Assembly (NCBI GenBank): GCA_001515205.2
Contig: LQMQ01000047.1
Coordinates: 1 to 42,668 of the forward strand
Origin: Candidatus Hadarchaeum yellowstonense
GTDB taxonomy: Archaea > Hadarchaeota > Hadarchaeia > Hadarchaeales > Hadarchaeaceae
Length of the DNA stretch: 42,668 bases
Direction: 5' to 3'
Shown here one piece after another: positions 7,699 through 14,315 of the stretch (positions are counted from its first letter, which is position 1; the number at the start of each line of letters is the position of its first letter). The notes beneath the pieces are model-generated. The model worked only from the letters and a program-made list of their open reading frames with translations. It was not told the origin of the DNA and did no database searches. The position numbers and the translations under genes were made by a program.

Positions 7699-8664
7699 GT
7701 GATCAGGCTGGCCGGGTCCTTGAAAACAGGAACACGGCGCTCAAGCGCCTCGACCTTTGTTCCGGCGCACATTTCCGGTTTCTTCCAGCCCTGTGATGCC
7801 GCCGCGCCGGAAATGATGGGCTCCCGGAATGGCGGCCCCTGCCTGGACCTCGGGGTGGTGACCAAGGTTGGCGTTGAGATTTCCAACCGGACCAGCCTGA
7901 GTGTTTTCATCAATGGCAGGCCGGCGCCGGAGGCCAGGACCACTCTGGCGGCGGCAAGACAAATCCTGGGCCTGGTGCCCGGGAGCTTCAAGGTGAGGGT
8001 GGATCACCTCTGCCAGATCCCGATCGGTTCCGGTTACGGGGCGAGCGGGGCGGGAGCCCTGGGGACAGCCATTTCTCTGGCCGAGGCCCTGGGGCTGCGC
8101 GTTCCCAGGGACAGGCTGGTGACCGCCGCACATGTGGCCGAGGTCCTCTGCTACACGGGCCTCGGTGACGTGGGCGCACAGGCTTTCGGGGGCCTGGTCA
8201 TCGGCCTTGAGCCGGGGGCGCCGCCGTATGGAAAGTGGAGAAGGATCCCGGTCCCGCGGGGAGTTCGAGTGATTTGCGCCACTCTGGGCCCCATCCCCTC
8301 CAAGAAATTTCTGAGCGATGGTGATTTCAGAAGGCGCGCCAGCGAGATAGGTTCCCTGGCCCTCAAGAGAGTTCTGAAACAGCCGGACATCCGGGGTTTC
8401 GTTGCCGCCTCGAAAGCCTTTGCGGAGAATCTCGGACTTCTCGACGAGGAACTCCTGGAGCTTGTCAACCTAGCCGAAAAATCCGGGGCAATCGGCGCCA
8501 GCCAGGTCATGATTGGCCGTTCGGTTTTTGCCCTCGCCACCGGTAAAAAGGTCGAGGCGGTGAAGAAGGCTTTTTTAGAGGTCCTGAAGCCGGAGGCGCT
8601 CATGGTGGCCCAAATTTATCAGGGAGCAAGATCCCCCCGTTCCGGATCGGTTGACCGAGGTTAG
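7699..8664 (+). CDS. Archaeal pantoate kinase (GHMP family)
   Basis: Phosphorylates pantoate to 4-phosphopantoate, the archaeal replacement for bacterial pantothenate kinase entry into CoA synthesis. 321 residues. The GHMP N-terminal pattern TFVPAHISGFFQPC matches the way archaeal pantoate kinases begin, and the ATP-binding motif is IPIGSGYGASGAGALGTAI. The C-terminal half has the GASQVMIGRSVFAL segment. The start is uncertain: GTG 7699 is near the coaBC stop, while TTG 7720 is nearer the conserved core. With PPAT and CoaBC next door, three of the five archaeal CoA steps lie consecutively; phosphopantothenate synthetase and dephospho-CoA kinase were not seen. The 3' end overlaps the convergent nitroreductase gene by four bases. 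Confidence 0.88.
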   Translation: MIRLAGSLKTGTRRSSASTFVPAHISGFFQPCDAAAPEMMGSRNGGPCLDLGVVTKVGVEISNRTSLSVFINGRPAPEARTTLAAARQILGLVPGSFKVRVDHLCQIPIGSGYGASGAGALGTAISLAEALGLRVPRDRLVTAAHVAEVLCYTGLGDVGAQAFGGLVIGLEPGAPPYGKWRRIPVPRGVRVICATLGPIPSKKFLSDGDFRRRASEIGSLALKRVLKQPDIRGFVAASKAFAENLGLLDEELLELVNLAEKSGAIGASQVMIGRSVFALATGKKVEAVKKAFLEVLKPEALMVAQIYQGARSPRSGSVDRG

Positions 8665-9182
8665 AAAGTTTCTTGGTGGATTCTCTCCCGCAGCGGTGTC
8701 CTGGGGGTTGGCTTCGGCTTTTCCCGGGGTTTACCGATGGGGATCATTATCAGCGGCCTGACCCCTGCAGGAGCTTTTATGGCCTCGGCGGCGGCGCTTT
8801 CGTCAAAGGCTCCAACCCAGCAGGTGCCGTAGCCCAGGGCGTAAGCCGCAAGGTGGATGTTTTGCGCGGCGGCCGCGGTGTCCTGGATGCAGTAAAGGGT
8901 CCTGCCCCTTTCCCCATAGCGGCTGGCGGTCCTGTTGACGTCCGCGCAGATCACGATGACCACAGGGGCCTCGGCCAGGAAACTCTGCCCGCGGGCGGCC
9001 TGGACCAGCTTCTGTTTTATTTTCTGGTCCCTGACGATGACGAATTCCCACGGCTGGCAGTTTCCCGCGCTGGGCGCGGAAATTCCAGCCTCCAAAATTT
9101 TTTCCAGGTCGGCATCACTGATCGATTCCGGTTTAAAGCCGCGGATGCTCCTTCTACCCTTTATCGCCTCAAAAACGTCCAT
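8661..9182 (-). CDS. Nitroreductase-family flavoprotein
   Basis: FMN-dependent oxidoreductase of the nitroreductase family, 173 residues, short single-domain form. The N-terminus has the FMN phosphate-binding pattern IKGRRSIRGFKPE, then ISAPSAGNCQPWEFVIV and the central YALGYGTCWVGAFDESAA. The family reduces many substrates (nitro compounds, quinones, flavins), so the substrate cannot be named from sequence. It faces pantoate kinase tail to tail, and its start lies only about 17 bases from a symmetrical TATA box shared with the divergent gene on the plus strand, which suggests a leaderless or nearly leaderless message. Confidence 0.85.
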   Translation of the reverse strand: MDVFEAIKGRRSIRGFKPESISDADLEKILEAGISAPSAGNCQPWEFVIVRDQKIKQKLVQAARGQSFLAEAPVVIVICADVNRTASRYGERGRTLYCIQDTAAAAQNIHLAAYALGYGTCWVGAFDESAAAEAIKAPAGVRPLIMIPIGKPREKPKPTPRTPLRERIHQETF

Positions 9183-9198
9183 TCTTTCGCCGAAGTTA

Positions 9199-9208
9199 TT
9201 TTATAAAA
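9199..9208. promoter_or_regulatory. Palindromic TATA box shared by divergent genes
   Basis: TTTTATAAAA is a perfect palindrome between the nitroreductase gene (minus) and the small gene at 9238 (plus). It is about 17 bases from the minus start and about 30 from the plus start, so one box could serve both directions. Confidence 0.55.
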
Positions 9209-9237
9209 AGAATGTTAAAGATTTTTTGGTGGTCGTG

Positions 9238-9492
9238 ATGATAGAATCCTCTGAGCTGGACTGGATCGTTCAAAAGACGGCCGAGTTCCTCGCCGACAAG
9301 GTCAAGGACGGCCCCCTGACCGATCGAGACATCAACTTGGCCTTTGAGATCTTCGCCCGGCCGAGGCTTGAGAGCCTGAGCTCTTCCTTCGAGAGCGACC
9401 TGGAGCGCATGCAGGCCCGCGACTTCATCATGATGAAACTCAACGACCGGGCCAAGCAACTGAACGCCGAGTTCTGGAAGAAAACGGAGTAA
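9238..9492 (+). CDS. Small conserved-looking protein of unknown function
   Basis: I do not recognise this 84-residue protein. The ORF track extends it to 8935, but that overlaps the nitroreductase gene in antisense; ATG 9238 follows a TATA box and a GGTGGT site and gives a plausible protein. It looks all-helical and charged: LDWIVQKTAEFLADKV at the N-terminus, DRDINLAFEIFARPRLESL in the middle and a basic-acidic helix ending in EFWKK. No membrane segment, signal or metal motif is seen. It could be a small RNA- or protein-binding helical protein; that is only a guess from composition. Confidence 0.6.
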   Translation: MIESSELDWIVQKTAEFLADKVKDGPLTDRDINLAFEIFARPRLESLSSSFESDLERMQARDFIMMKLNDRAKQLNAEFWKKTE

Positions 9493-9615
9493 CGATCGGC
9501 AGGGTCCTTTCAGGTGGATGAAAGGCGTACGGATGAGATTTCTTAAGGTGATTGAGGGCCTCCAGCGGTTGGGATGGCAGCGCTGAAAAGTTTACACCCT
9601 CTCTGCCGGTCCCGA

Positions 9616-9888
9616 CTAGATGAGCAGCAGCGGCTTACCCGTCCACAACCAGAACACTATCAGCAGGCAAATGATGGCAATGAGGAACAGCCCGAGGCCC
9701 CACTTCCTCGCCTGTGCCTTTATACAAATGTACCCGAAGATTCCGGTGGCGCCTATGACCGCGACCAGCACAATCGTCAGGATGACCTGCGCGGCCAGCT
9801 TGACCAAGCCACTGCCGAGCAGAAATCCGATGAGCGGCAGGACGACGACCAAGAAGACAACGATGCCCAGCAGATAGGTCGCCCGCAC
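9616..9888 (-). CDS. Small three-helix membrane protein
   Basis: 90 residues with three hydrophobic segments: YLLGIVVFLVVVLPLIGFLL, then VILTIVLVAVIGATGIFGYI and LGLFLIAIICLLIVFWLW. Function unknown. The GTG start is supported by GGTGA four to five bases upstream and by a TATA-like box at 9918-9927. A short basic loop (KAQARKWG) separates the second and third segments. It is divergent from the ABCE1 gene and shares that palindromic promoter box with it. Antisense ORFs at 9574 and 9620 are shadows. Confidence 0.6.
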   Translation of the reverse strand: MRATYLLGIVVFLVVVLPLIGFLLGSGLVKLAAQVILTIVLVAVIGATGIFGYICIKAQARKWGLGLFLIAIICLLIVFWLWTGKPLLLI

Positions 9889-9917
9889 TTTTTCACCAAT
9901 GCCCTTTAGGTGCGGTT

Positions 9918-9927
9918 CTTTTAAAAG
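9918..9927. promoter_or_regulatory. Palindromic TATA box between the membrane-protein gene and the ABCE1 gene
   Basis: CTTTTAAAAG is a perfect 10-base palindrome almost exactly midway between the GTG at 9888 (minus) and the ATG at 9955 (plus), about 33 bases from each. It is the second such symmetrical box within 1 kb. Confidence 0.55.
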
Positions 9928-9954
9928 TTAATGTAATAGCAGTAGGGGTGGAAC

Positions 9955-11718
9955 ATGCCCAGACTGGCGGTGATCAGACAGGACTTCTGCCAACCGAAGA
10001 AATGCTCGCTGGAGTGCTATCGCTACTGTCCCGGCGTCAGGACCGGAGATGAAACGATTCTAATCGACGAGAAGACGGGCAGGCCGACCATCTCGGAGCA
10101 GCTGTGCAGCGGCTGCGGGATCTGCGCGCACAAGTGCCCCCTGAGGGCGATTTACATCATCAATCTCCCCAGCGAGCTGGAGGGACGCTGCGTCCACCGC
10201 TATCAACCGAACGGCTTTGCCCTGTTTGAATTGCCGATACCGCGGGCGGGCAGCGTCACCGGGCTGGTCGGTCAGAATGGCGTGGGGAAGACGACGGCCC
10301 TTCAGATTCTGGCGGGGAGGCTCAGGCCCAACCTCGGCAAGGAGGAGGCGACCCAGGAGGAGTTGATGGAGTTCTTCAAGGGGTCAGAGTTGCAGAATTA
10401 CTTCAGAAAGATCGGGGAAATGAAAGTGGTCTACAAGCCCCAGGCGGTTGACGATTTACCCAAGGCTGTCAAAGGGAAGGTTCAGGATCTTCTGGAAAAG
10501 GTAGACGAGCGCGGTGTGGTAAAGGAGCTGATCCGTTCCCTGGAACTGAGCGATTTTCTCAACCGGGAGGTGAAGACGCTGAGCGGCGGTGAGATGCAAC
10601 GGCTGGCCATAGCAGCCGCCGCGTCCCGGGAGGCCGATGTTTATTTCTTTGACGAGCCGAGTTCCCACCTCGATGTTTACCAGCGTCTGAACGCGGCGGC
10701 GGCGATCCGCTCCCTAGCCGCGGCGGGAAAGGCGGTTTTGATCGTGGAGCATGATCTGGCAATGCTGGATTACGTTTCCGACTACGTTCACGTCCTCTAC
10801 GGCAGGCCGGGGGTCTACGGCGTTGTCTCCTCCCCGCGTGGCGTCAGGGTTGGAATCAACGTCTTTCTCGATGGTTATCTTCCCGAGGAGAACATCATGT
10901 TCCGGCGGGAGCCCATAAAGTTTGAGGTGCGGCCGCTCTCAAAAGCCGAGGTCGGCGGCAGGCTGCTGCTGAGCTATCCCAAGCTGGTCAAGGTTTTCAA
11001 GGGCTTCCGGTTGGAGGTCTCTCCGGGTGATATCTATGCCGGTGAGGTGGTGGGGATTGTGGGCCCGAACGCGGTGGGGAAGACCACCTTTGTCCGCATT
11101 CTCGCCGGGGAAATCGCACCCACTTCCGGAAAGCTTGATTTCAACCTGAGGGTTTCACACAAGCCCCAGTATCTGCGGGTTGATTTCGAGGGCACGGTTG
11201 AGGCTTGGCTTCACCAGCAGCTGGGTGATTTCGACCCCTCCTTCACCCCGGAGATCCTGCAGCCGTTGGAGGTCGAGCCGCTGATGGAAAGGGAGCTGAA
11301 AAGCCTGAGCGGCGGGGAACTGCAGCGGGTCTGCATCGCGGCATGTCTGGGGCGGCAGGCCGACCTCTATCTGCTTGACGAGCCCAGCGCCTATCTGGAT
11401 GTGGAGCAGCGCCTGAGCATGTCCAAGTGCATCAGGAGGACGATGGAGAAAAGGGAGGCGGCGGCCTTCGTCGTCGATCACGATGTGCTCAGCATCGACT
11501 ATCTCTCGGATCGAATATTGGTCTTCACCGGGGAGCCCAGCAGGGAGGGCAGGACGCACGGCCCCCTGAAGATGCGCGAGGGCATGAATCTTTTTTTGAA
11601 GCATGTGGGGGTGACCTTTCGAAGGGACCCGCAGACGGGACGGCCCAGGGCCAACAAGCCCGGCAGCGCCTTGGATCGGGAGCAGAAGGCAAAGGGCGAG
11701 TACTTTTATCTTTGTTGA
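9955..11718 (+). CDS. ABCE1/RLI ribosome recycling ATPase
   Basis: Splits ribosomes after termination in archaea and eukaryotes. 587 residues. The N-terminal iron-sulfur domain has eight cysteines for two clusters (CQPKKCSLECYRYCP and CSGCGICAHKCP). Two ABC ATPase domains follow: Walker A GQNGVGKTT with signature LSGGEMQRLAIA, then GPNAVGKTT with LSGGELQRVCIA, and Walker B segments VYFFDEPSSHLDV and LYLLDEPSAYLDV. AGGGGTGGA precedes the ATG. All key residues look intact. The next plus-strand gene, a small winged-helix protein, starts 18 bases after its stop and may be co-transcribed. Confidence 0.97.
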   Translation: MPRLAVIRQDFCQPKKCSLECYRYCPGVRTGDETILIDEKTGRPTISEQLCSGCGICAHKCPLRAIYIINLPSELEGRCVHRYQPNGFALFELPIPRAGSVTGLVGQNGVGKTTALQILAGRLRPNLGKEEATQEELMEFFKGSELQNYFRKIGEMKVVYKPQAVDDLPKAVKGKVQDLLEKVDERGVVKELIRSLELSDFLNREVKTLSGGEMQRLAIAAAASREADVYFFDEPSSHLDVYQRLNAAAAIRSLAAAGKAVLIVEHDLAMLDYVSDYVHVLYGRPGVYGVVSSPRGVRVGINVFLDGYLPEENIMFRREPIKFEVRPLSKAEVGGRLLLSYPKLVKVFKGFRLEVSPGDIYAGEVVGIVGPNAVGKTTFVRILAGEIAPTSGKLDFNLRVSHKPQYLRVDFEGTVEAWLHQQLGDFDPSFTPEILQPLEVEPLMERELKSLSGGELQRVCIAACLGRQADLYLLDEPSAYLDVEQRLSMSKCIRRTMEKREAAAFVVDHDVLSIDYLSDRILVFTGEPSREGRTHGPLKMREGMNLFLKHVGVTFRRDPQTGRPRANKPGSALDREQKAKGEYFYLC

Positions 11719-11736
11719 CAAAATTAAGGTGATGGT

Positions 11737-12006
11737 ATGGGAGTCGCTGAGGACATCAACTGGCTGAAAGCCGACGAGGACGGTGTCGGGAAGGTCTTCA
11801 CCATTATCGCGAGCAAAGGGGGTCTAAAGCTGCGCGAGCTTAAGGAGCTTTACGGCTCCGAGGATTGGTGGCCGGTGAAGGCGTACGTCAGCTCCTTGAT
11901 CGCCAGAGGCCTGGTGGCGGAAATGGAGGGCATTTACCGGCTGACCGAAGATGGTAAAAAGGTCTTTGAAAGTTTCAAGGCGATGGAGGTCGTCAAGGCG
12001 ATCTAG
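11737..12006 (+). CDS. Small winged-helix domain protein
   Basis: 89 residues that fit one winged helix-turn-helix domain: IIASKGGLKLRELKELYG (helices 1-2), WWPVKAYVSSLIARGLV (recognition helix) and AEMEGIYRLTEDGKKVFESF (wing and last helix). The pattern LIARGLV...YRLTEDGKKV is typical of archaeal wHTH proteins. Start at ATG with GGTGAT upstream. It closely follows ABCE1 and overlaps the LSm gene tail to tail by four bases. It could be a DNA-binding regulator or a ribosome/RNA-associated wHTH; the sequence does not decide. Confidence 0.75.
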   Translation: MGVAEDINWLKADEDGVGKVFTIIASKGGLKLRELKELYGSEDWWPVKAYVSSLIARGLVAEMEGIYRLTEDGKKVFESFKAMEVVKAI

Positions 12007-12248
12007 GTCGAGATATCCGAGATGTTCCCTCCCTTCAACAGGACAAATTTGTGCTTTATCGGCCCCTTCTCCGTGAGCTCCTCGGTTTCCTCCAGGATGA
12101 TGTTCATGTGTTCGTCGTAGTTTGTCAGCCTGCCACGGAACCTTCGACCGTCCTTGGCGGTGACGGTGATTACTGTGTTGAGAAATTTCTCCATTCCGGC
12201 AATGGTCACAGTTTCCTGAGACTCTGCGTCCTCTTCCATAGAACCCAT
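12003..12248 (-). CDS. LSm (Sm-like archaeal protein)
   Basis: Sm-fold RNA-binding protein, expected to form a ring that binds U-rich RNA. The Sm1 motif is TVITVTAKDGRRFRGRLTNYDEHMNIIL and the Sm2 motif is KFVLLKGGNISDIS. About 81 residues from ATG 12248; an ATG at 12239 is also possible, and the ORF-track GTG at 12266 would place the start close to the TATA-like AATATTTTA. A short acidic N-terminal extension (MEEDAESQE) precedes the fold, which is unusual but not unique. It is divergent from radA across a large inverted repeat. Confidence 0.9.
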   Translation of the reverse strand: MGSMEEDAESQETVTIAGMEKFLNTVITVTAKDGRRFRGRLTNYDEHMNIILEETEELTEKGPIKHKFVLLKGGNISDIST

Positions 12249-12252
12249 CAAA

Positions 12253-12332
12253 TAATGAGGAGGCACCGCCTAAAATATTGTTCTCTGGGCAGTTTGCCGG
12301 GAGAGCAATACTTTCGGCGACCCCCCTCATCA
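12253..12332. repeat. About 80 bp imperfect inverted repeat between LSm and radA
   Basis: Two arms of roughly 39 bases face each other around a three-base centre (GTT at 12292-12294). The inner 16 bases pair almost completely (TATTGTTCTCTGGGCA with TGCCGGGAGAGCAATA: one mismatch and two G-T pairs). Similarity continues outward with about three-quarters identity and one gap, through TTTAGGCGG versus TTTCGGCGA to CCTCAT on both sides. The left arm contains the likely LSm TATA box. Confidence 0.75.
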
Positions 12333-12384
12333 AAAAACGCTTGAATCACGAGGGCGAGGGATTGAACAAAGAGGGATGATGGCA

Positions 12385-13317
12385 ATGGTTGAACTTGAAG
12401 AACTTGAGGGAGTTGGCCCGGCGATTGCCGAGAAGCTGCGCTCAGCGGGTTATGACTCCATCGAAAGCATCGCGGTAGCCACTGCGGGCGATCTGATGGA
12501 AGCGGCCGAGATTGGGCTGAGGGTGGCAATGAAGGTGATAAATTCGGCGCGGGAGGCGTCGAAGATGGGCTATGAAAAGGCCCTAGAGGTCCTGGAAAGG
12601 CGAAAGCACCTCGGCCGCATCACCACCGGCAGCCAGCTTCTGGACAAAATAATTGGCGGAGGAATCGAGACGCAGGGGGTGACCGAGTTCTTTGGCGAGT
12701 TCGGTTCGGGGAAATCTCAGATTGCCCACCAGCTCTGCGTTAACGTGCAGCTTCCGCCGGAGCAGGGTGGGCTCAGCGGTAAGGCGGTTTACATAGACAC
12801 GGAGAACACCTTCAGGCCGGAGAGGATCTCGCAGATGGCGATGGCTCTGGGAGAGGATCCCCAGAAAATCCTTGACGGCATCTACGTGGCCAGGGCACAC
12901 ACGACTGACCACCAGATGCTTCTGGCTGAAAAGGCTGCCGAGATCGCCAAGAATGACGGCGTCAGGCTGCTGGTGATTGATTCGTTGACGGCGCTCTTCC
13001 GCACCGAGTACTGCGGGAGAGGGGCTCTGGCGGAGCGACAGCAAAAGCTGGGTCGCCACATAGCGGAGCTTCACAAGCTGGCGGAGCTCAACGACATGGC
13101 TGTCTTCGTAACCAATCAGGTACAGGCCAGGCCGGATGTTTTCTTCGGAGATCCTACAAAGCCTGTGGGCGGCCACGTGCTGGGTCACGCAGTCACCGCC
13201 CGCGTGTACCTCAGAAAAGGCAAGGCCAACATGCGAACGGCGCAGCTGGTAGATCATCCCGGGCTGCCACCTGAGAGCGCGACGTTTCAGATAACTGAGG
13301 CCGGCATACGGGACTGA
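12385..13317 (+). CDS. radA: DNA repair and recombination protein RadA
   Basis: Archaeal RecA/Rad51-type recombinase that forms filaments on single-stranded DNA for strand exchange. About 310 residues from ATG 12385. The N-terminal helix-hairpin-helix domain is [18 protein letters not shown]. The ATPase core has Walker [10 protein letters not shown], Walker [13 protein letters not shown], and the L2/NQV region [13 protein letters not shown]; the subunit-interface phenylalanine is in [10 protein letters not shown]. Three in-frame ATGs lie close together (12376, 12379, 12385); GGGATGAT before 12385 favours the last. No intein is present. It is divergent from LSm across an inverted repeat. Confidence 0.96.
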   Translation: MVELEELEGVGPAIAEKLRSAGYDSIESIAVATAGDLMEAAEIGLRVAMKVINSAREASKMGYEKALEVLERRKHLGRITTGSQLLDKIIGGGIETQGVTEFFGEFGSGKSQIAHQLCVNVQLPPEQGGLSGKAVYIDTENTFRPERISQMAMALGEDPQKILDGIYVARAHTTDHQMLLAEKAAEIAKNDGVRLLVIDSLTALFRTEYCGRGALAERQQKLGRHIAELHKLAELNDMAVFVTNQVQARPDVFFGDPTKPVGGHVLGHAVTARVYLRKGKANMRTAQLVDHPGLPPESATFQITEAGIRD

Positions 13318-13460
13318 AATGTCGGAACGCGCCTGGTAATTTTGAGCCGGTAGCGCTGGATCAGCATCTTCCATGGATAGGCGATTGCCTTAGCGAGGCG
13401 TCTCAGGTTCACCTCCATTATCCTTTTGAAAGCAGCCGCGCCTATGCTATTGGTGATCCT

Positions 13461-14315
13461 TTGGGGTTCAAGCTGGAGGCGCAGGGGCTGGAGATTGAGC
13501 TTGGCATCAAGCCCGCCGGCGGAGTCTACATTCACGAGGAGATAATCCCGCGGATGCTGGATCAGCTAATTTTGGATATCAAGCAAAACAACGAGGTCAG
13601 GAACCCGCTTATCGTGGACCGGAACACCTCCGTGGTGCTTGACGGCATGCATCGGGTGGCCGCCCTCCAGAGGCTGGGCTGTCGCTATCTGCCCGTCTGC
13701 CTGGTCGACTACAGCAGCCCGAGGATTCAGGTCGGCTGCTGGTACCGCGTGATTCAGGACTGGGTCAGTGATTCGTTTCTGCTGGAAATTTTTCGATCCC
13801 TGGGACTGAGCATTGAACCCTCCTCATTTGAAGCGGCCCTCAAGGAACTTGAAGCCAGGAAAGCCACGGCGGCGCTGTTCACGATGAAGAGCTGCTATCT
13901 GGTCAGGGCGCCGAAGACCGACATCGTGGAGAGCTACAGGTGGATCAAACGCTTCGAAGCCGCCGCCGAGGGAGAGGGCCTGCACATAAGCTATGAAATG
14001 GAGCATGATGCCGAGTGGCAGGTCAGGTCGGGGAAAGCCCCCGCGGCCCTGCTAGTTCCCCGGACCACCAAGGAGGAGGTTGTTCAGACTGCCTTGTCCG
14101 GAGAAGTTTTCACGCACAAGACGACTCGGCACATCCTGCCCGCCCGGCCAGTCAACGTCAATGTTCCTCTCAGCTGGCTGACGGGGGAAAAACCAATGGA
14201 AGAGGTGGAGAGGCTTTTGGTGGAATATCTCTCAGGACGGAAGGTGGTGAGGCTTTCCAAGGGCAGTGTCTTTGACGGTAGGCGTTACGACGAGGAACTT
14301 CTGGTTTTCAGGTGA
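13461..14315 (+). CDS. ParB-fold protein, probable SerK-like free serine kinase
   Basis: 284 residues. The N-terminal 100 match the ParB/sulfiredoxin-like fold as seen in the archaeal ADP-dependent serine kinase SerK: YIHEEIIPRMLDQLILDI, NPLIVDRNTSVVLDGMHRV (Asp61, His64, Arg65) and LGCRYLPVCLVDYSSPRI. SerK phosphorylates free serine to O-phosphoserine for cysteine synthesis. A C-terminal region of about 180 residues, including HKTTRHILPARPVNVNVPL, follows. The start is uncertain: TTG 13461 has GGTGAT close upstream, and the frame stays open further upstream without a start codon. It ends in a GTGA overlap with an ApgM/homoserine-kinase-like gene, which suggests shared amino acid metabolism. 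A ParB DNA-binding role is less likely because no HTH is seen. Confidence 0.7.
   Translation: MGFKLEAQGLEIELGIKPAGGVYIHEEIIPRMLDQLILDIKQNNEVRNPLIVDRNTSVVLDGMHRVAALQRLGCRYLPVCLVDYSSPRIQVGCWYRVIQDWVSDSFLLEIFRSLGLSIEPSSFEAALKELEARKATAALFTMKSCYLVRAPKTDIVESYRWIKRFEAAAEGEGLHISYEMEHDAEWQVRSGKAPAALLVPRTTKEEVVQTALSGEVFTHKTTRHILPARPVNVNVPLSWLTGEKPMEEVERLLVEYLSGRKVVRLSKGSVFDGRRYDEELLVFR

Noticed and set aside
9493-9615. Possible C/D box RNA (GATGA and CTGA elements)
   Set aside because: The boxes do not match both consensus elements with proper spacing, and no C'/D' pair is visible.
13287-13535. 82-residue minus-strand ORF between radA and the SerK-like gene
   Set aside because: Overlaps the SerK-like coding start and the radA end; protein-like in part but without start signals.
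13461-14315. ParB chromosome-partition or plasmid replication protein
   Set aside because: The ParB-like core lacks a following HTH, there is no parA neighbour, and the residues match the SerK-type kinase better.
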